NCBI GenBank assembly: GCA_946543095.1
Contig: CAMNLO010000007.1
Location: 1 to 16,452, forward strand
Direction: 5' to 3'
Source of the DNA: an uncultured bacterium
Lineage (GTDB): Bacteria > Bacillota > Clostridia > Lachnospirales > Lachnospiraceae
Length of the DNA stretch: 16,452 bases
The position numbers were made by a program, and so were the translations under genes. Every line of letters begins with the position of its first letter. Positions within the stretch are counted from its first letter, which is position 1. Below, piece after piece: positions 6,915 to 14,074 of the stretch. The notes under the pieces were generated by a model that ran no database searches, had not been told where the DNA came from, and saw only the letters and a program-made list of their open reading frames with translations.

Positions 6915-7766
6915 TTACTCTCCGTCCTCCTCTTCGGGCTCTTCTTCGGGAAGCGTATAGATCCCGCTGACCATCATGCCGGTGGGCTTTGCCTCTCCGC
7001 CCGTAAGCTTTTTCACAAAGGACGCCACGCTGTCCTCTTCCGTCACAAAGCTGATCTCGCCCTCTAACAGTCCCTCTTCCTTCAAGGCATCGTAAAACGC
7101 CCCGAAAAGCCCCGGAAACAGCATGGGATCCCCTGCCGCGGAAAAGAACAGTGTAATCACCACATCCTTTCCCAAGGCCTGTGCAAGAAGACACCCTGCA
7201 GGCTCTCCCGTTTCCTCATCCAGGGAAACCACCGAGAGCTTTGCATCCTGCTCATTCATTGTTCTTACCGACACGTCAAGCTCTGCCTCCGCAAGGATCT
7301 GATCCAGCTGCTTTTTCGTCTTCTCATCCAGCTGTATGAGCCGTACCGTCCCATGTCTGCCTGCCGCTTCCAGCAGATCTCTCGTTCCCTCGTTCTCAAG
7401 GAAAAGGGCTGCGGGGATCCTATAGATCTCGGAAGTGCCTATCATGGTGAACCCCAGCTTATCAAAGAAGGGAGAAAGGCTTTCCTCCTCATCCGAAAAT
7501 TCCACGTAAACGGCAATGGGCTTCAGCTCCTCACAGATCTGCTTCACCATGGCGCTGCCGATGCCCTTCCGTCTGTTCTCCGGCGCGACATAAATGGATT
7601 TCAAAAGCAGAGAAGCTGTCGCTTCCTCGATGGAGAACACCATGGTCCCCACGGGAGCTCCGTCCTCCTCAGCCCCCACCACATAATCGCCCTCCTCGAT
7701 CATGAAAGGATCCAGAATATCCCGGTACGCCTCCACATTTTCCGCATTGATCCCTGTTAATCTCAT
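6915..7766 (-). CDS. GNAT-family acetyltransferase, probably a double domain with acidic tail
   Basis: The 283-aa protein has an N-terminal GNAT domain (about 1-118). YVAPENRRKGIGSAMV (59-74) carries the R-x-x-G-x-G acetyl-CoA loop (RRKGIG, 65-70), followed by a KLGF turn (103-106) typical of the fold's end. Residues ~140-272 repeat the strand/helix order of a GNAT fold (a VVSLDEETGEPAGCLL strand pair, then a helix, then GMMVSGIYTL) but lack the acetyl-CoA loop, so this half may bind substrate or be structural. The protein ends in an acidic run (PEEEPEEEDGE). AAGGAGG lies seven bases before the ATG, and the gap to the upstream gene is 33 bases, so it is the last gene of a three-gene unit. GNAT proteins move an acetyl group from acetyl-CoA to an amine; the target here cannot be inferred. 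Confidence 0.8.
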   Translation of the reverse strand: MRLTGINAENVEAYRDILDPFMIEEGDYVVGAEEDGAPVGTMVFSIEEATASLLLKSIYVAPENRRKGIGSAMVKQICEELKPIAVYVEFSDEEESLSPFFDKLGFTMIGTSEIYRIPAALFLENEGTRDLLEAAGRHGTVRLIQLDEKTKKQLDQILAEAELDVSVRTMNEQDAKLSVVSLDEETGEPAGCLLAQALGKDVVITLFFSAAGDPMLFPGLFGAFYDALKEEGLLEGEISFVTEEDSVASFVKKLTGGEAKPTGMMVSGIYTLPEEEPEEEDGE

Positions 7767-7799
7767 TGATAAACCTCCTTACCTTCAGATACCTTCTCT

Positions 7800-8669
7800 T
7801 CAGCTTGCCGCTTTTCCAAACCGCATCACCGCATTGATGACCTCCCCTCGTTTTGCCTTCGGAACGACGCCCCTGATCATATTCTCATAACGGTCCGACA
7901 CCATGGGGATCAGGATCCGGGTGTCCGGCCCGTACCGTTTGATCGCTTTCGTGCAGGCATTCCAGATCAGGGCCGGCAGCGCGAAGGGATCCGATGCATA
8001 ACCCATCTGTGCGATCAGATAGCCTTCCCGCTCCGTAAAGAACAATCCGCCGCAGACATGTCTTTTCTCTCCTTTTACGCAGAGAAAACTGATCTCGGGC
8101 TCATACTGCTCCCATTCCGCCTCCGGGGGCAGCGGAACGGGCCTCCTGTCCTTTCCCGCTGCCGCAAGGAACTGTTCCTTCAGCCCATCCTCCGCCTGAC
8201 CAAGACAGATGCATTCCCTGGCTTCTGCCGCTTTTTCAAAAGAGGACAGCCCCTGCACCTCAGACAGCGCAAACTCATAGACATTGTCCAGGACCCTGTC
8301 CGCATCCATTCCCGCAAGCATTAAGGCGTCCTCCGTGTCCTGCCAGCTGCCGTCGGGATAGATCTCGGCAAAGGCTCCCCTCAGTGTTCCGCCCCTGCGT
8401 TTTTTATCCGACAGAATGCAGTACCGGATATACCTTCCTTTTTCCACGACGGATAAGGATCTGTCTGCGGCATAGATCCAGATCAGACGGATCCAGCCGT
8501 TTCGCAGCTCCGTCAGGTAGAGACCGAAATAAATGCTTTCCCCGTCGATCACGTCGAACACCGCAGCGGCGCCGATCCTGCCGCCCCTGATCCCATCCAG
8601 GTAGTCCTCCGGAATGTCCTTTTTGTACTGCGAAAGATTGAATGCGTCGATGGCTTCACTTCGGAACAT
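7800..8669 (-). CDS. Unknown protein, likely degenerate tandem GNAT-like
   Basis: A 289-aa protein. Its N-terminal part (about 18-137: GGRIGAAAVFDVIDGESIYFGLYL, then WIRLIWIYAADRSL, then an RYIRYCI helix, then LRGAFAEIYPD, then LMLAGMDADRVLDNVYEF) follows the strand-helix order of GNAT N-acetyltransferases, and the C-terminal part (about 190-289) looks like a second, partial copy. Neither half shows a clear R/Q-x-x-G-x-G/A acetyl-CoA loop, so catalysis is doubtful. The similarity is by pattern only. The start chosen is the ATG at 8669, with AAAGGAG eight bases before it; a TTG at 8693 would precede this site. The gene overlaps the end of the 489-aa gene by 14 bases and is 33 bases from the GNAT gene, which suggests an operon and possibly a working pair. 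Confidence 0.68.
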   Translation of the reverse strand: MFRSEAIDAFNLSQYKKDIPEDYLDGIRGGRIGAAAVFDVIDGESIYFGLYLTELRNGWIRLIWIYAADRSLSVVEKGRYIRYCILSDKKRRGGTLRGAFAEIYPDGSWQDTEDALMLAGMDADRVLDNVYEFALSEVQGLSSFEKAAEARECICLGQAEDGLKEQFLAAAGKDRRPVPLPPEAEWEQYEPEISFLCVKGEKRHVCGGLFFTEREGYLIAQMGYASDPFALPALIWNACTKAIKRYGPDTRILIPMVSDRYENMIRGVVPKAKRGEVINAVMRFGKAAS

Positions 8670-10125
8670 GGACCCCGCTCCTTTCAATGGCAAGCTTCCT
8701 TAAGGCTTTCCGGACATCCTTTTCCATGTCAAACCTGCTGATCTCCGGAAGGATCTCCCGCAGCGCATCCGAGGCGGTCTTCACAGTGTCCTCAGAATGC
8801 TCACTCAGAAAATCCACCAATATATACGAGATCCTTAATCCACATTCCACTATGACCCAGAGATCCAGAAGAGAAAACCATTGATGCCTGTCCATCTCCT
8901 TTGCCTCCGGGGTTTTTGTAAAGTCATCGATATCCGCCGACAAAAGCCTGGCTGTCCGGCAAAAGTCCCCCAGTCCCTCGTTTCCCGTGGCGATGGACAG
9001 GAGGCACTGGACATCAAATTTCCCGGGATGAAGGGCCATATACTCCTGGATGCTCTCTCCCCGTTCCATCAGGTGCTCATATGCAAGGCTTCTGTCTTCC
9101 CCCTCTTCCGAAGGCTCTTCGGGGATCAGAAAGCCGTCAATGCTTTCCAGGATCTCCTCCTCCAGAAGCCGGGGCTCTCTCTTCAGATACCGGCTGATAT
9201 GCTCCAGCATGATGGGATCCACCGGACGATCCAGCAGAAGATACCCCACATAATACATGCAGATCTGCCGGGAATAGATGGCACCCTTGATCTTCATATC
9301 GATATCGTGTCTGTAGTCAAGAAAAGCCGCCAGAAGCAGCTGACGCCTCAGCTCTCCCTCAGGCTTCTTCAGATATTCCTCCCAGAAGACCTGCTTTAAT
9401 ACCTCCCTTGCCTCATACCATTCCGCCTCCAGCCGGGTGGCCTGTTCGATGATGCGGCGCATCTGCTCCAGCTCTTCTTTGTAAAGCTCCGTCATTTCCG
9501 GATCTGTTTCGAGAAGCCTTTCAAAGGGCTCATAACGGATCTCCCCCTCCACGCTCTTGCGGATCTCAAGCCCCGCCCTGTCGGAGATCTCCTTTATGAT
9601 GGCGGAACGGAATTTTTCCATCCGGGAATGCACTGTCTCCTCATACTGCCTCTTCACCCTCGGGAACTCCTCCCTGGCGGCATGAATGACATCCTTATCT
9701 GCTATGGGCTCTCCCGCCTCATCGATCCCGGAGGCGTTTAAATAGGTCCGCACCGTCTCCTCCAGAACCGAGCCTCTTTTCTCAAAGCCTTCCCGGAACT
9801 TTTCCCAGATGAAATCCTCCCTGTATTCCTCCCTTGCATTCAGGATCTGATCCAGCTCTTCGTTCATGCTCTTTATGGCGGCCACGGTGTCTGTAAACGC
9901 CCGGTGTCCTGCTGCCGTGGGGGGATAAGCGGAAAAATCAAATTCGTCCCCGGAGATGACCCGCATGAGATGCCCTTCCCCGTTTTTGCAGGCCTCCACC
10001 ACATCCTCCGCCACATCCTGTGAGAAAAAGCTCTCCCCCATATTGCCCTTCTCCTTTGCGGAACGGAGGTAGCACATTCTCTTTTCCCAGTAGATATCCC
10101 CTTTTTGCCGCTGCAGCAAACCCAT
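8656..10125 (-). CDS. Unknown charged helical cytoplasmic protein, first gene of the GNAT unit
   Basis: A 489-aa protein with no family I can name. It is acidic and mostly helical, with no signal peptide. Visible features: an early FFSQDVAEDVVEACKNGEGH region, a long charged helical middle (REEYREDFIWEKFREGFEKR, EELEQMRRIIEQATRLEAEW), a LLAAFLDYRHDIDMKIKGAI segment, and near the C-terminus a hydrophobic helix (WFSLLDLWVIVECGLRISYI) that could be a buried core helix or weakly membrane-associated. An in-frame ATG at 10176 has no ribosome binding site; the ATG at 10125 has AAAGGA nine bases before it and was chosen. The stop overlaps the next gene. It leads the three-gene unit with the two GNAT-like proteins. 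It shows no clear similarity to the 416/630-aa pair beyond composition. Confidence 0.72.
   Translation of the reverse strand: MGLLQRQKGDIYWEKRMCYLRSAKEKGNMGESFFSQDVAEDVVEACKNGEGHLMRVISGDEFDFSAYPPTAAGHRAFTDTVAAIKSMNEELDQILNAREEYREDFIWEKFREGFEKRGSVLEETVRTYLNASGIDEAGEPIADKDVIHAAREEFPRVKRQYEETVHSRMEKFRSAIIKEISDRAGLEIRKSVEGEIRYEPFERLLETDPEMTELYKEELEQMRRIIEQATRLEAEWYEAREVLKQVFWEEYLKKPEGELRRQLLLAAFLDYRHDIDMKIKGAIYSRQICMYYVGYLLLDRPVDPIMLEHISRYLKREPRLLEEEILESIDGFLIPEEPSEEGEDRSLAYEHLMERGESIQEYMALHPGKFDVQCLLSIATGNEGLGDFCRTARLLSADIDDFTKTPEAKEMDRHQWFSLLDLWVIVECGLRISYILVDFLSEHSEDTVKTASDALREILPEISRFDMEKDVRKALRKLAIERSGVHVPK
8678..8684 (-). promoter_or_regulatory. Ribosome binding site that fixes the 289-aa start
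   Basis: AAAGGAG on the minus strand, eight bases from the ATG at 8669. It lies within the last codons of the upstream 489-aa gene. Confidence 0.65.
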
Positions 10126-10134
10126 AATACTTCG

Positions 10135-10140
10135 TCCTTT
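10135..10140 (-). promoter_or_regulatory. Ribosome binding site for the 489-aa protein
   Basis: AAAGGA on the minus strand, nine bases before the ATG at 10125. No comparable site precedes the longer in-frame ATG at 10176, so this decides the start. Confidence 0.55.
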
Positions 10141-10225
10141 ATATGATGATAGGGTCAAAAGGTCTTTTGCGCCCATGCATTTCTATATCATAACATAATC
10201 CTGCGGGAGAAAACACCTCCTCGCC

Positions 10226-10428
10226 CCGCCGGCTCTGCGAATCAAGCAGGGAAGAACTTCGGCTGCCCGGCAGACGATCCGCACCTGCCCGCCCGGCGAG
10301 AAAACGCCGCAATGCGGCAGATCCCTTCCGCCGGCTGTGCGAATCGAGTAGGGAAGAGCTTGCTCGCGCCCTACTCGCCCGGCGAGCCGCCGGCCGCATA
10401 GCGGCAGATTCCTCTCGGCGGCTCTGCC
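10226..10428. repeat. Degenerate ~102-bp tandem repeat with hairpins, intergenic
   Basis: A 33-base segment at 10226-10258 recurs at 10328-10360 with four mismatches, and a third, partial copy begins near 10415. Each unit also carries CGCCCGGCGAG and a small stem GCCGC-NNN-GCGGC (10306-10318 with loop AAT; 10393-10405 with loop ATA). In the second unit AGTAGGG and CCCTACT enclose GAGC-TT-GCTC, a nested hairpin. The units differ in length between these landmarks, so the repeat is decayed. It fills most of the 375-base space between the lipoprotein and the 489-aa gene. Short Arg-rich reading frames across it follow the repeat and are not credible genes. Confidence 0.75.
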
Positions 10429-10430
10429 AT

Positions 10431-10465
10431 AAAAAAGGCGGAAATGCCGTACTGACATTTCCGCC
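10431..10465 (-). terminator. Rho-independent terminator of the duplicated-domain lipoprotein gene
   Basis: On the minus strand a 10-bp perfect stem GGCGGAAATG/CATTTCCGCC (10456-10465 with 10437-10446) with a nine-base loop is followed by TTTTTT (10436-10431). It lies 35 bases after the lipoprotein stop codon. This is a textbook intrinsic terminator. Confidence 0.9.
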
Positions 10466-10500
10466 TCAAACAGAATCATAAATTCAGCTGATCAGAAGCC

Positions 10501-11457
10501 TTACTGCACTGCTTCCGCCAGAGCCATTGCCTGGGACTCATCCAGACGTGCCGCCGCATACAGCTGGCCGTCAGCGGTGATGATCGCGATATCGGAGCCG
10601 TCATCGATGTAGCCCATCTCCAGATTGCCCACGGTCACAAGGGTGTAGGCAGTGCCGTCATCCATGGCGGCCGCATCCACGGAGTACTCGGCAAACACTT
10701 CGCTGGAGCCATCGTTCACATATGCGAAGTCCACGCCGTCCATCTGGAAGAAGGCGATGAAGAAGTCATTGCCTGCGCCGTCATTGGCATAGTAGCCGTC
10801 CACATAGGTAAGGCTGCTCGCATCCACGGCTTCGCCGCCTTCCGCTTCCGCTTCCTCGCCTTCCGCTGCTTCCCCTTCCGCAGAGCCTGCGCCGTTCTGC
10901 ACCACCTGATACAGCTGATCGGCTTCCTCTTCGGAGAGCTGTGCTGCCAGATAGACATTCTCGTCGGCATCCACCAGATAGAACTCGCCGTCGCCGTTGT
11001 CGATATAACCCAGGGCGGAATCCACATCGGTGAAGTTCACCAGATAGTAGGCAGTGCCGTCGGAGGTGGTAGCCTCTTCCACGGTGAACTGGCTCCAGAA
11101 CTCATACTCGCCGTCGGTGCAGTAGGCCACATCCACATCGCCCACAGTGAAGAATGCCAGCATCATATCGGTCTGGCCGTCATTGGCATAATAGCCGTCC
11201 ACATACACAGGGGTCACATCCTCGGCAACGCCTGCCGCAGCAGCGGGAGAGGCGTTCTTCTCGGTGCCCTTCTGCTTCTTGCCCGAAGAAGGCTTTGCAG
11301 CTGCCGTGTCAGTCTTTGCTTCTTCCTTCTTCTCCTCTGCCTTGGGAGCCTCGGTCTTGGTCTCCGCAGGGGCGGCATCCTTGCTTCCGCCGCAGCCGGT
11401 CAGCACTGCTGCGCCCAGAACACCGGCCATCATCAATGCAAACAGTTTCTTTTTCAT
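10501..11457 (-). CDS. Lipoprotein with two tandem ~100-residue repeat domains
   Basis: The 318-aa product has a lipoprotein signal peptide: KKK, a hydrophobic core and the lipobox LTGC (residues 19-22, Cys22 lipidated), so it should be anchored outside the cytoplasmic membrane. A low-complexity Lys/Glu/Ala linker follows (about 25-80). Two copies of the same domain come next, at about 85-187 and 218-318: each starts YVDGYYANDG, continues with an AFF..(G)DVD/GVDFAY strand and a DGTAY.LV turn, then GYID(N/D)G and a helix ending (V/E)AVQ or YQVVQ. They are joined by a Glu/Ala/Gly-rich linker (about 190-212). I do not recognise the domain. GGAGG lies ten bases before the ATG. The gene is monocistronic: the regulator's terminator lies upstream and its own terminator downstream. 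It could be a surface sensor or binding protein, but the sequence does not show a ligand. Confidence 0.82.
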   Translation of the reverse strand: MKKKLFALMMAGVLGAAVLTGCGGSKDAAPAETKTEAPKAEEKKEEAKTDTAAAKPSSGKKQKGTEKNASPAAAAGVAEDVTPVYVDGYYANDGQTDMMLAFFTVGDVDVAYCTDGEYEFWSQFTVEEATTSDGTAYYLVNFTDVDSALGYIDNGDGEFYLVDADENVYLAAQLSEEEADQLYQVVQNGAGSAEGEAAEGEEAEAEGGEAVDASSLTYVDGYYANDGAGNDFFIAFFQMDGVDFAYVNDGSSEVFAEYSVDAAAMDDGTAYTLVTVGNLEMGYIDDGSDIAIITADGQLYAAARLDESQAMALAEAVQ

Positions 11458-11545
11458 CTTTGTATTTCCTCCTTTTTAAATATACAGAAACAACATCTTC
11501 TGCACTTTGTTACTCCAGCGTGGATTTTAAAAGATTCAAAGTGAT

Positions 11546-11569
11546 AAAAAAAGTACCCCTAAGGGTACT
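11546..11569 (-). terminator. Rho-independent terminator of the LuxR regulator gene
   Basis: On the minus strand AGTACCC/GGGTACT (seven pairs, four-base loop, within 11552-11569) is followed by seven T (11552-11546; the last stem base overlaps the tract). It lies about 37 bases after the regulator stop and 88 bases before the lipoprotein start. The 11458-11545 stretch must hold the lipoprotein promoter, but I see no strong -35/-10 pair there. Confidence 0.85.
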
Positions 11570-11605
11570 AAGGGTGCTTTTCCAGACAGGTGTGGTATGC
11601 TCCGA

Positions 11606-13969
11606 TCATCCTCCCCTGTGGGTCAGTCCCAGCCGGAATGCCTTCCGCTCCGCCTCGGTCCTGTTCTTTACCCCCAGCTTTTTATAGATATTCCGGTTAT
11701 GCTTTTTCAGTCCGTCATAGCTGATGTTCAGCTCCCGGCAGATCTCCTCCGTGGATCTTCCGGCAAGAAGGAGGGAGAGCACCATTTCCTCCCGTCCGGT
11801 GAACCGGACCTTTGCCATGGGAATGAATTTCAGATAATCGGGATAGAATCTTGCGATCCGCCTGCATTCCTCCCGGAGCCTGTCTTTGTATTCTGCTCCC
11901 AGAGAAGGAAAAATACCCCGGTCACTCATTTTGGAAAGGATGGGGCCAAGGGCCGCTCCCTCCAGAGAAACAGGCCTTAATAAATGAAGCTCTGCAGCCT
12001 TCTTCAATGCAGCGGTGATCTCATCGGCATACCGCTCCTCCCCCGTCCGACAGAGGATCACCCCCTTCAGCAGCTGGCTTTCGATCCACCACAGGGGCCT
12101 TTCATAGGCGGCAAAGCTGCGGCTTAAAAAATCCGAGAGCTCCAGAGCTTCCTCCAGTCTGTTCAGGGCGATGAGGCATCTGAGCTTCACCAGCTGGCGA
12201 TAGCCGTCGGTAATGCTTAAGGAAACCCTTGCGTCGGGAAGGGAATCCGCATATTCCTTTGCCCGTTCCTCTGATCCTCCCATCAAAGTAAGCCAGACCT
12301 CCAGAGCCTCCAGATTCGGCAGGATCTCCCAGTTTGATCTCTCACTGAGGTTTTCCCGGAAAACGGTACAGATCCGCCTGGCATCCGGAAGCTTCCCCTG
12401 CACCAGATACAGCCTGGCCTGGATCCCCACGGAGGCAAAGCACACCGAGAGCCTCCCGCCGTGGAGAGCTCCTTCGAAGCCTGCACTCAGGGCAGAAAAT
12501 ACAGCGTAATCGTCCTCCCCTCCCTGCTCAAATGCCCGTTCCGCCAGGGCCACATCCAAAAGCCCTCCGGTCTGTCTGACCCCTGCTCTGTCCATCAGCC
12601 TGAGCAGGCAGAGCTTCAAGGACTCCTCTTTCCCCGCATGATCCCACAGATTCAGGCTTCCGCTTAATACGGAGGGCATGCCCCCCGTAAAATCGAAGAC
12701 AGGGGTGCGGGCCCTGCCTTCCGGGTTTTGCCGTTTTGTCTGAAGGATCCTCTCCAGCCCCCTGTGAGAATGCATCAAGCCAAGATAATCAAGCCAGGCT
12801 TCTCCTTCTTTCCGCTGCTGATCATCCTGTCCCTCCCTCCGGACAAAACCTTTCAGTTCATCGTACCATCTCTCGGAATCCGATGCCATAAAAAACAGAT
12901 CCTGAATGATGCTCATTCCCGCCATCAGTGCCGGATGCTTTCTGATCTCCTCTTCGGAAAGTCCCAGATAAAACTCCCTGCTCTTTACAAAGTGCGCCCT
13001 TCCGGGCATATTCCTGGTGCCCAGGATCAAAAGCTCCGTGATCTTCTCCCGCTCTCCCGCCTTTTCATAATACTTTAAAGCATTTAAGAGATCCCCCGTC
13101 CCGGCATAGTATTCCGCTCCCCTGCGGTAGTTTTCCCTGCGTTCTTTTGAGCTTAATATCAGCTTCTTCTTCCATTGAAAAAAACGTTTAATTTCCGGCC
13201 GCAGAGAATACCTGTCCTCCGGAACATACATCAGCTGATTGGTCCTGCCCCTGCAGAATTCGATGACCTTCCCCACATCAGGATTTCCCGAGAGATACTC
13301 CGCCATTTCCACCGTAAAATCATCATAGGCACAGACCGCCAGGGCCAGCTGCTTATACTCCTCCTTCCAGCCCTCATACAATGCACCGTCCCACAAATGG
13401 AAAAGATCGTTCCAGACCGCTTCCTCTATGTCCGGAGAATACCGCTTTCCATGGGCCATGCGCATGGCATAATAGTACAGCGCCGTCACATAGCCTTTGG
13501 AAGCTTTTGTGACCGGGAGGATATCCTCCTCATGAAGAAGGACCCCTTTTTCCCGGAAGAACGCCTCCGTTTCCTCGGGCCCAAAGGCCAGATCCTCCTC
13601 GGTGATATGGACAAAGCCGTACTTTAAGTCTTCCGCTGCCAGATATTTCGGTACGGCGCCTCTGGTGAGCATCACCACCTGTATGCCGGGAGATGCCAGA
13701 AATCCCTTCAGGCAGCGGATATCTTCGCTCCGGGTCAGAAACTGCATCTCATCAAAGACGACCACATTGGCGCGGATGGAGGCGGGGGCAGGCGTGGAGG
13801 AAAGCTTTCCCCCTTCTGCCGTCAGGAACAGGGGATGCTTTCTGCGGTAATACCAGGCTGCCGCCGCGCTTTTCCCCCAGCCGGAGCCCGCTGTCATGAT
13901 AACGGGAGTAAAATACTCCTCCGCCGTCTTCAGCTTTTCCTGCAGCCTGCTAAGCCGGATATAATTCAT
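11606..13969 (-). CDS. MalT-like LuxR-family ATP-dependent transcriptional regulator
   Basis: The 787-aa protein has the layout of large STAND-type LuxR regulators (MalT/LAL group). The start MNYIRLSRLQEKL is typical. The P-loop GSGWGKS lies at 28-34 and a Walker B-like strand VVVFDEMQFL at 69-78. The middle (about 280-700) is helical and resembles TPR-like sensor repeats. The C-terminal LuxR helix-turn-helix spans about 722-787, with the recognition region STEEICRELNISYDGLKKHN and KLGVKNRTEAERKA. Known members bind an inducer and ATP, oligomerise and activate nearby genes; the inducer here is unknown. No good Shine-Dalgarno lies before the ATG: instead a chain of hairpins (13981-14052) begins 12 bases upstream, so its translation may be controlled or weak. 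It sits between two surface lipoprotein genes on the same strand, which are plausible targets. Confidence 0.85.
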   Translation of the reverse strand: MNYIRLSRLQEKLKTAEEYFTPVIMTAGSGWGKSAAAAWYYRRKHPLFLTAEGGKLSSTPAPASIRANVVVFDEMQFLTRSEDIRCLKGFLASPGIQVVMLTRGAVPKYLAAEDLKYGFVHITEEDLAFGPEETEAFFREKGVLLHEEDILPVTKASKGYVTALYYYAMRMAHGKRYSPDIEEAVWNDLFHLWDGALYEGWKEEYKQLALAVCAYDDFTVEMAEYLSGNPDVGKVIEFCRGRTNQLMYVPEDRYSLRPEIKRFFQWKKKLILSSKERRENYRRGAEYYAGTGDLLNALKYYEKAGEREKITELLILGTRNMPGRAHFVKSREFYLGLSEEEIRKHPALMAGMSIIQDLFFMASDSERWYDELKGFVRREGQDDQQRKEGEAWLDYLGLMHSHRGLERILQTKRQNPEGRARTPVFDFTGGMPSVLSGSLNLWDHAGKEESLKLCLLRLMDRAGVRQTGGLLDVALAERAFEQGGEDDYAVFSALSAGFEGALHGGRLSVCFASVGIQARLYLVQGKLPDARRICTVFRENLSERSNWEILPNLEALEVWLTLMGGSEERAKEYADSLPDARVSLSITDGYRQLVKLRCLIALNRLEEALELSDFLSRSFAAYERPLWWIESQLLKGVILCRTGEERYADEITAALKKAAELHLLRPVSLEGAALGPILSKMSDRGIFPSLGAEYKDRLREECRRIARFYPDYLKFIPMAKVRFTGREEMVLSLLLAGRSTEEICRELNISYDGLKKHNRNIYKKLGVKNRTEAERKAFRLGLTHRGG

Positions 13970-13980
13970 ACTTCATCATA

Positions 13981-14052
13981 TGCCGCTTCAGCGGCAGCCC
14001 ATACCAAACCGCAGAGCGGTTTGCCTTGGAGAATTCGCGTATGCGGATTCTC
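13981..14052. repeat. Triple hairpin array between the protease and the regulator
   Basis: Three hairpins in a row: TGCCGC-TTCA-GCGGCA (13981-13996), CAAACCGC-AGA-GCGGTTTG (14005-14023), and a 10-bp stem GAGAATTCGC/GCGGATTCTC with loop GTAT and one T-G wobble (14029-14052). There is no T-tract on either strand. It fills the 105-base gap between the clostripain stop and the LuxR start, and its style (short perfect stems, 3-4 base loops) matches the array at 6724-6868. Confidence 0.85.
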
Positions 14053-14074
14053 TGATGGGATCAGTGCAATTCTG

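Noticed and set aside
10141..10200. A TATGAT -10-like box upstream of the 489-aa gene
   Set aside because: No reasonable -35 box lies 16-18 bases before it, so it was not called as a promoter.
10139..10479. Two overlapping minus-strand frames (86 and 98 codons), Arg/Ala-rich, with a repeated SSSLLDS peptide
   Set aside because: The peptide repeat only mirrors the tandem DNA repeat at 10226-10428, both frames overlap the lipoprotein terminator region, and neither has a convincing start site.
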